Source: Candidatus Woesearchaeota archaeon
GTDB taxonomy: Archaea; Nanobdellota; Nanobdellia; Woesearchaeales; SM23-78
NCBI GenBank assembly: GCA_019322375.1
Contig: JAHWIP010000040.1
Location: 1-14,624, forward strand
Length of the DNA: 14,624 nt
Direction: 5' to 3'
Program-made: the position numbers and the translations under genes
Part shown: one piece after another, positions 14,060-14,624 of the stretch
How the letters are laid out: each line of letters opens with the position of its first letter
Numbering within the stretch: position 1 is the first letter of the stretch
Notes under the pieces: model-generated
What the model saw: only the letters and a program-made list of their open reading frames with translations
Database searches by the model: none
What the model was told of the DNA's origin: nothing

Positions 14060-14524
14060 ATGAACGCTTTCTTAAAAATAAAATCTTTTCTTGATGAAAA
14101 CAACATTCATTATGAGTTCAAAGAACACGAGCCTGTTCGTACTAGTGAGGAAGCTGCTGCTGCTCGTGGTGATGACATACGCATTGGAGCAAAGGCCATG
14201 ATTCTAAAAGCAGGTGATAAGTTTGTCATGGTTGTGCTTAGTGCTGCTAAAAAGATTGATTCCAAAGCTTTGAAAAAAATCTTAGGAGTAAAAAGCCTGA
14301 GATTTGCAACTTCTGACGAAGTTGGGGAGAAAACTGGCTGTGTGCCTGGTGGTGTTCCTCCTTTTGCTCATGTTTTTGGCTTGGATTTGTTGGTTGACAA
14401 AAGCATCACACAGAATGAGTTCATGGCTTTTAATGCTGGGGAGCAAACCAAGTCATTAAAAGTGAAAACACAGGATTATATACATTTATTAAAGCCTAGG
14501 GTTGAGGAGTTTTCTGCTGAATAA
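14060..14524 (+). CDS. YbaK/EbsC-type aminoacyl-tRNA deacylase
   Basis: A 154-residue stand-alone editing domain of the YbaK/ProRS-INS family (PF04073), which hydrolyses wrongly charged aminoacyl-tRNA. The hallmarks are an N-terminal helix and HEPVRTSEEAAAARG (about 23-37), the conserved lysine at K45 in GAKAMILK, LSAAKKIDSKALKK (60-73), and the glycine/proline loop GCVPGGVPPFAH at 93-104. The length is typical. The charging error it removes cannot be told from sequence alone; family members act on Cys-, Ala- or Ser-charged tRNAs. It lies six bases after aspS with no terminator between, so the two are almost surely co-transcribed. That placement hints at quality control for the AspRS or for translation in general, which is an inference. 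No ribosome site is obvious, consistent with translational coupling. Confidence 0.88.
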   Translation: MNAFLKIKSFLDENNIHYEFKEHEPVRTSEEAAAARGDDIRIGAKAMILKAGDKFVMVVLSAAKKIDSKALKKILGVKSLRFATSDEVGEKTGCVPGGVPPFAHVFGLDLLVDKSITQNEFMAFNAGEQTKSLKVKTQDYIHLLKPRVEEFSAE

Positions 14525-14530
14525 TCAGTT

Positions 14531-14571
14531 AATTTTATATAACATTTCTGACTAAACAAAACAAGAGGGTG
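14531..14571 (+). promoter_or_regulatory. Promoter and ribosome-binding site for the last gene
   Basis: AATTTTATATAAC at 14531-14543 is a good TATA box, giving a start near 14563. GAGGGTG at 14565-14571 lies seven bases before the ATG at 14579. The last gene thus seems to have its own promoter rather than depending on the aspS operon. Confidence 0.5.
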
Positions 14572-14578
14572 TATTAAC

Positions 14579-14624
14579 ATGAAATTCATCTCTATCAACG
14601 AAGCAATAAAGAAAGGAAGAGGCA
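14579..14624 (+). CDS. Partial gene, N-terminus only (possibly a class II aminoacyl-tRNA synthetase)
   Basis: Only 15 complete codons are inside the window: MKFISINEAIKKGRG. The start is well supported by GAGGGTG seven bases upstream and a TATA box before it. The short opening helix followed by K-K-G-x-G resembles the start of some archaeal asparaginyl-tRNA synthetases as I recall them, which would suit the aspS neighbourhood, but 15 residues are far too few to decide. Treat the identity as unknown. Confidence 0.5.
   Translation, partial: MKFISINEAIKKGRG

Overview
The window looks like a piece of a small-genome archaeal chromosome, most likely DPANN (Woesearchaeota/Pacearchaeota-like). This is inferred from four things. 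It is AT-rich. Its promoters are archaeal: TATA boxes about 25-30 bases before the start, several apparently leaderless genes, and GGTGA/GGAGGT-type ribosome sites on others. It carries DUF2341-LamG, dockerin and beta-helix surface proteins. It also has a bacterial-type aspartyl-tRNA synthetase of reduced size. No rRNA, tRNA, CRISPR array or insertion sequence was seen, and no intergenic stretch reaches 300 bases.

Left part (1-3233). Two + strand genes encode soluble coiled-coil proteins reminiscent of archaellum accessory FlaC-type proteins; one has an N-terminal helical tandem and a Pro/Ala/Gly-rich linker. They converge on three consecutive - strand genes for small five-helix membrane proteins that share an N-terminal motif and so look like tandem paralogues. 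The two better-resolved membrane genes each appear to have their own promoter.

Middle part (3260-11921) is a cell-surface block. On the - strand are a large secreted protein (two DUF2341+LamG units, a Cys-rich NAH/CC repeat module, an FnIII-like and an Ig-like domain) and a single-pass, externally exposed Ig-like protein anchored at its C-terminus. About 120 bases of strongly palindromic DNA lie between them. Divergent from these, on the + strand, are two secreted right-handed beta-helix proteins, each with one dockerin-like calcium-binding module, at the N-terminus in the first and the C-terminus in the second. No cohesin partner is evident here.

Right part (12015-14624) is a housekeeping cluster on the + strand: an UlaG/UPF0173-type metallo-beta-lactamase-fold hydrolase, aspS, a YbaK/EbsC-type trans-editing protein, and the first 15 codons of another gene. 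The AspRS is bacterial in type but lacks the GAD insertion domain.

The points most worth a second look are a cloverleaf-like palindrome cluster (4471-4573), an attenuator-like leader with a 13-codon mini-ORF (1903-1962), a hairpin enclosing the start codon of the DUF2341 gene (7801-7911), the three-gene membrane family with its convergent coiled-coil partners, the NAH/CC repeat module, the GAD-less AspRS, and the patchwork 999-base internal duplication in the DUF2341-LamG gene.
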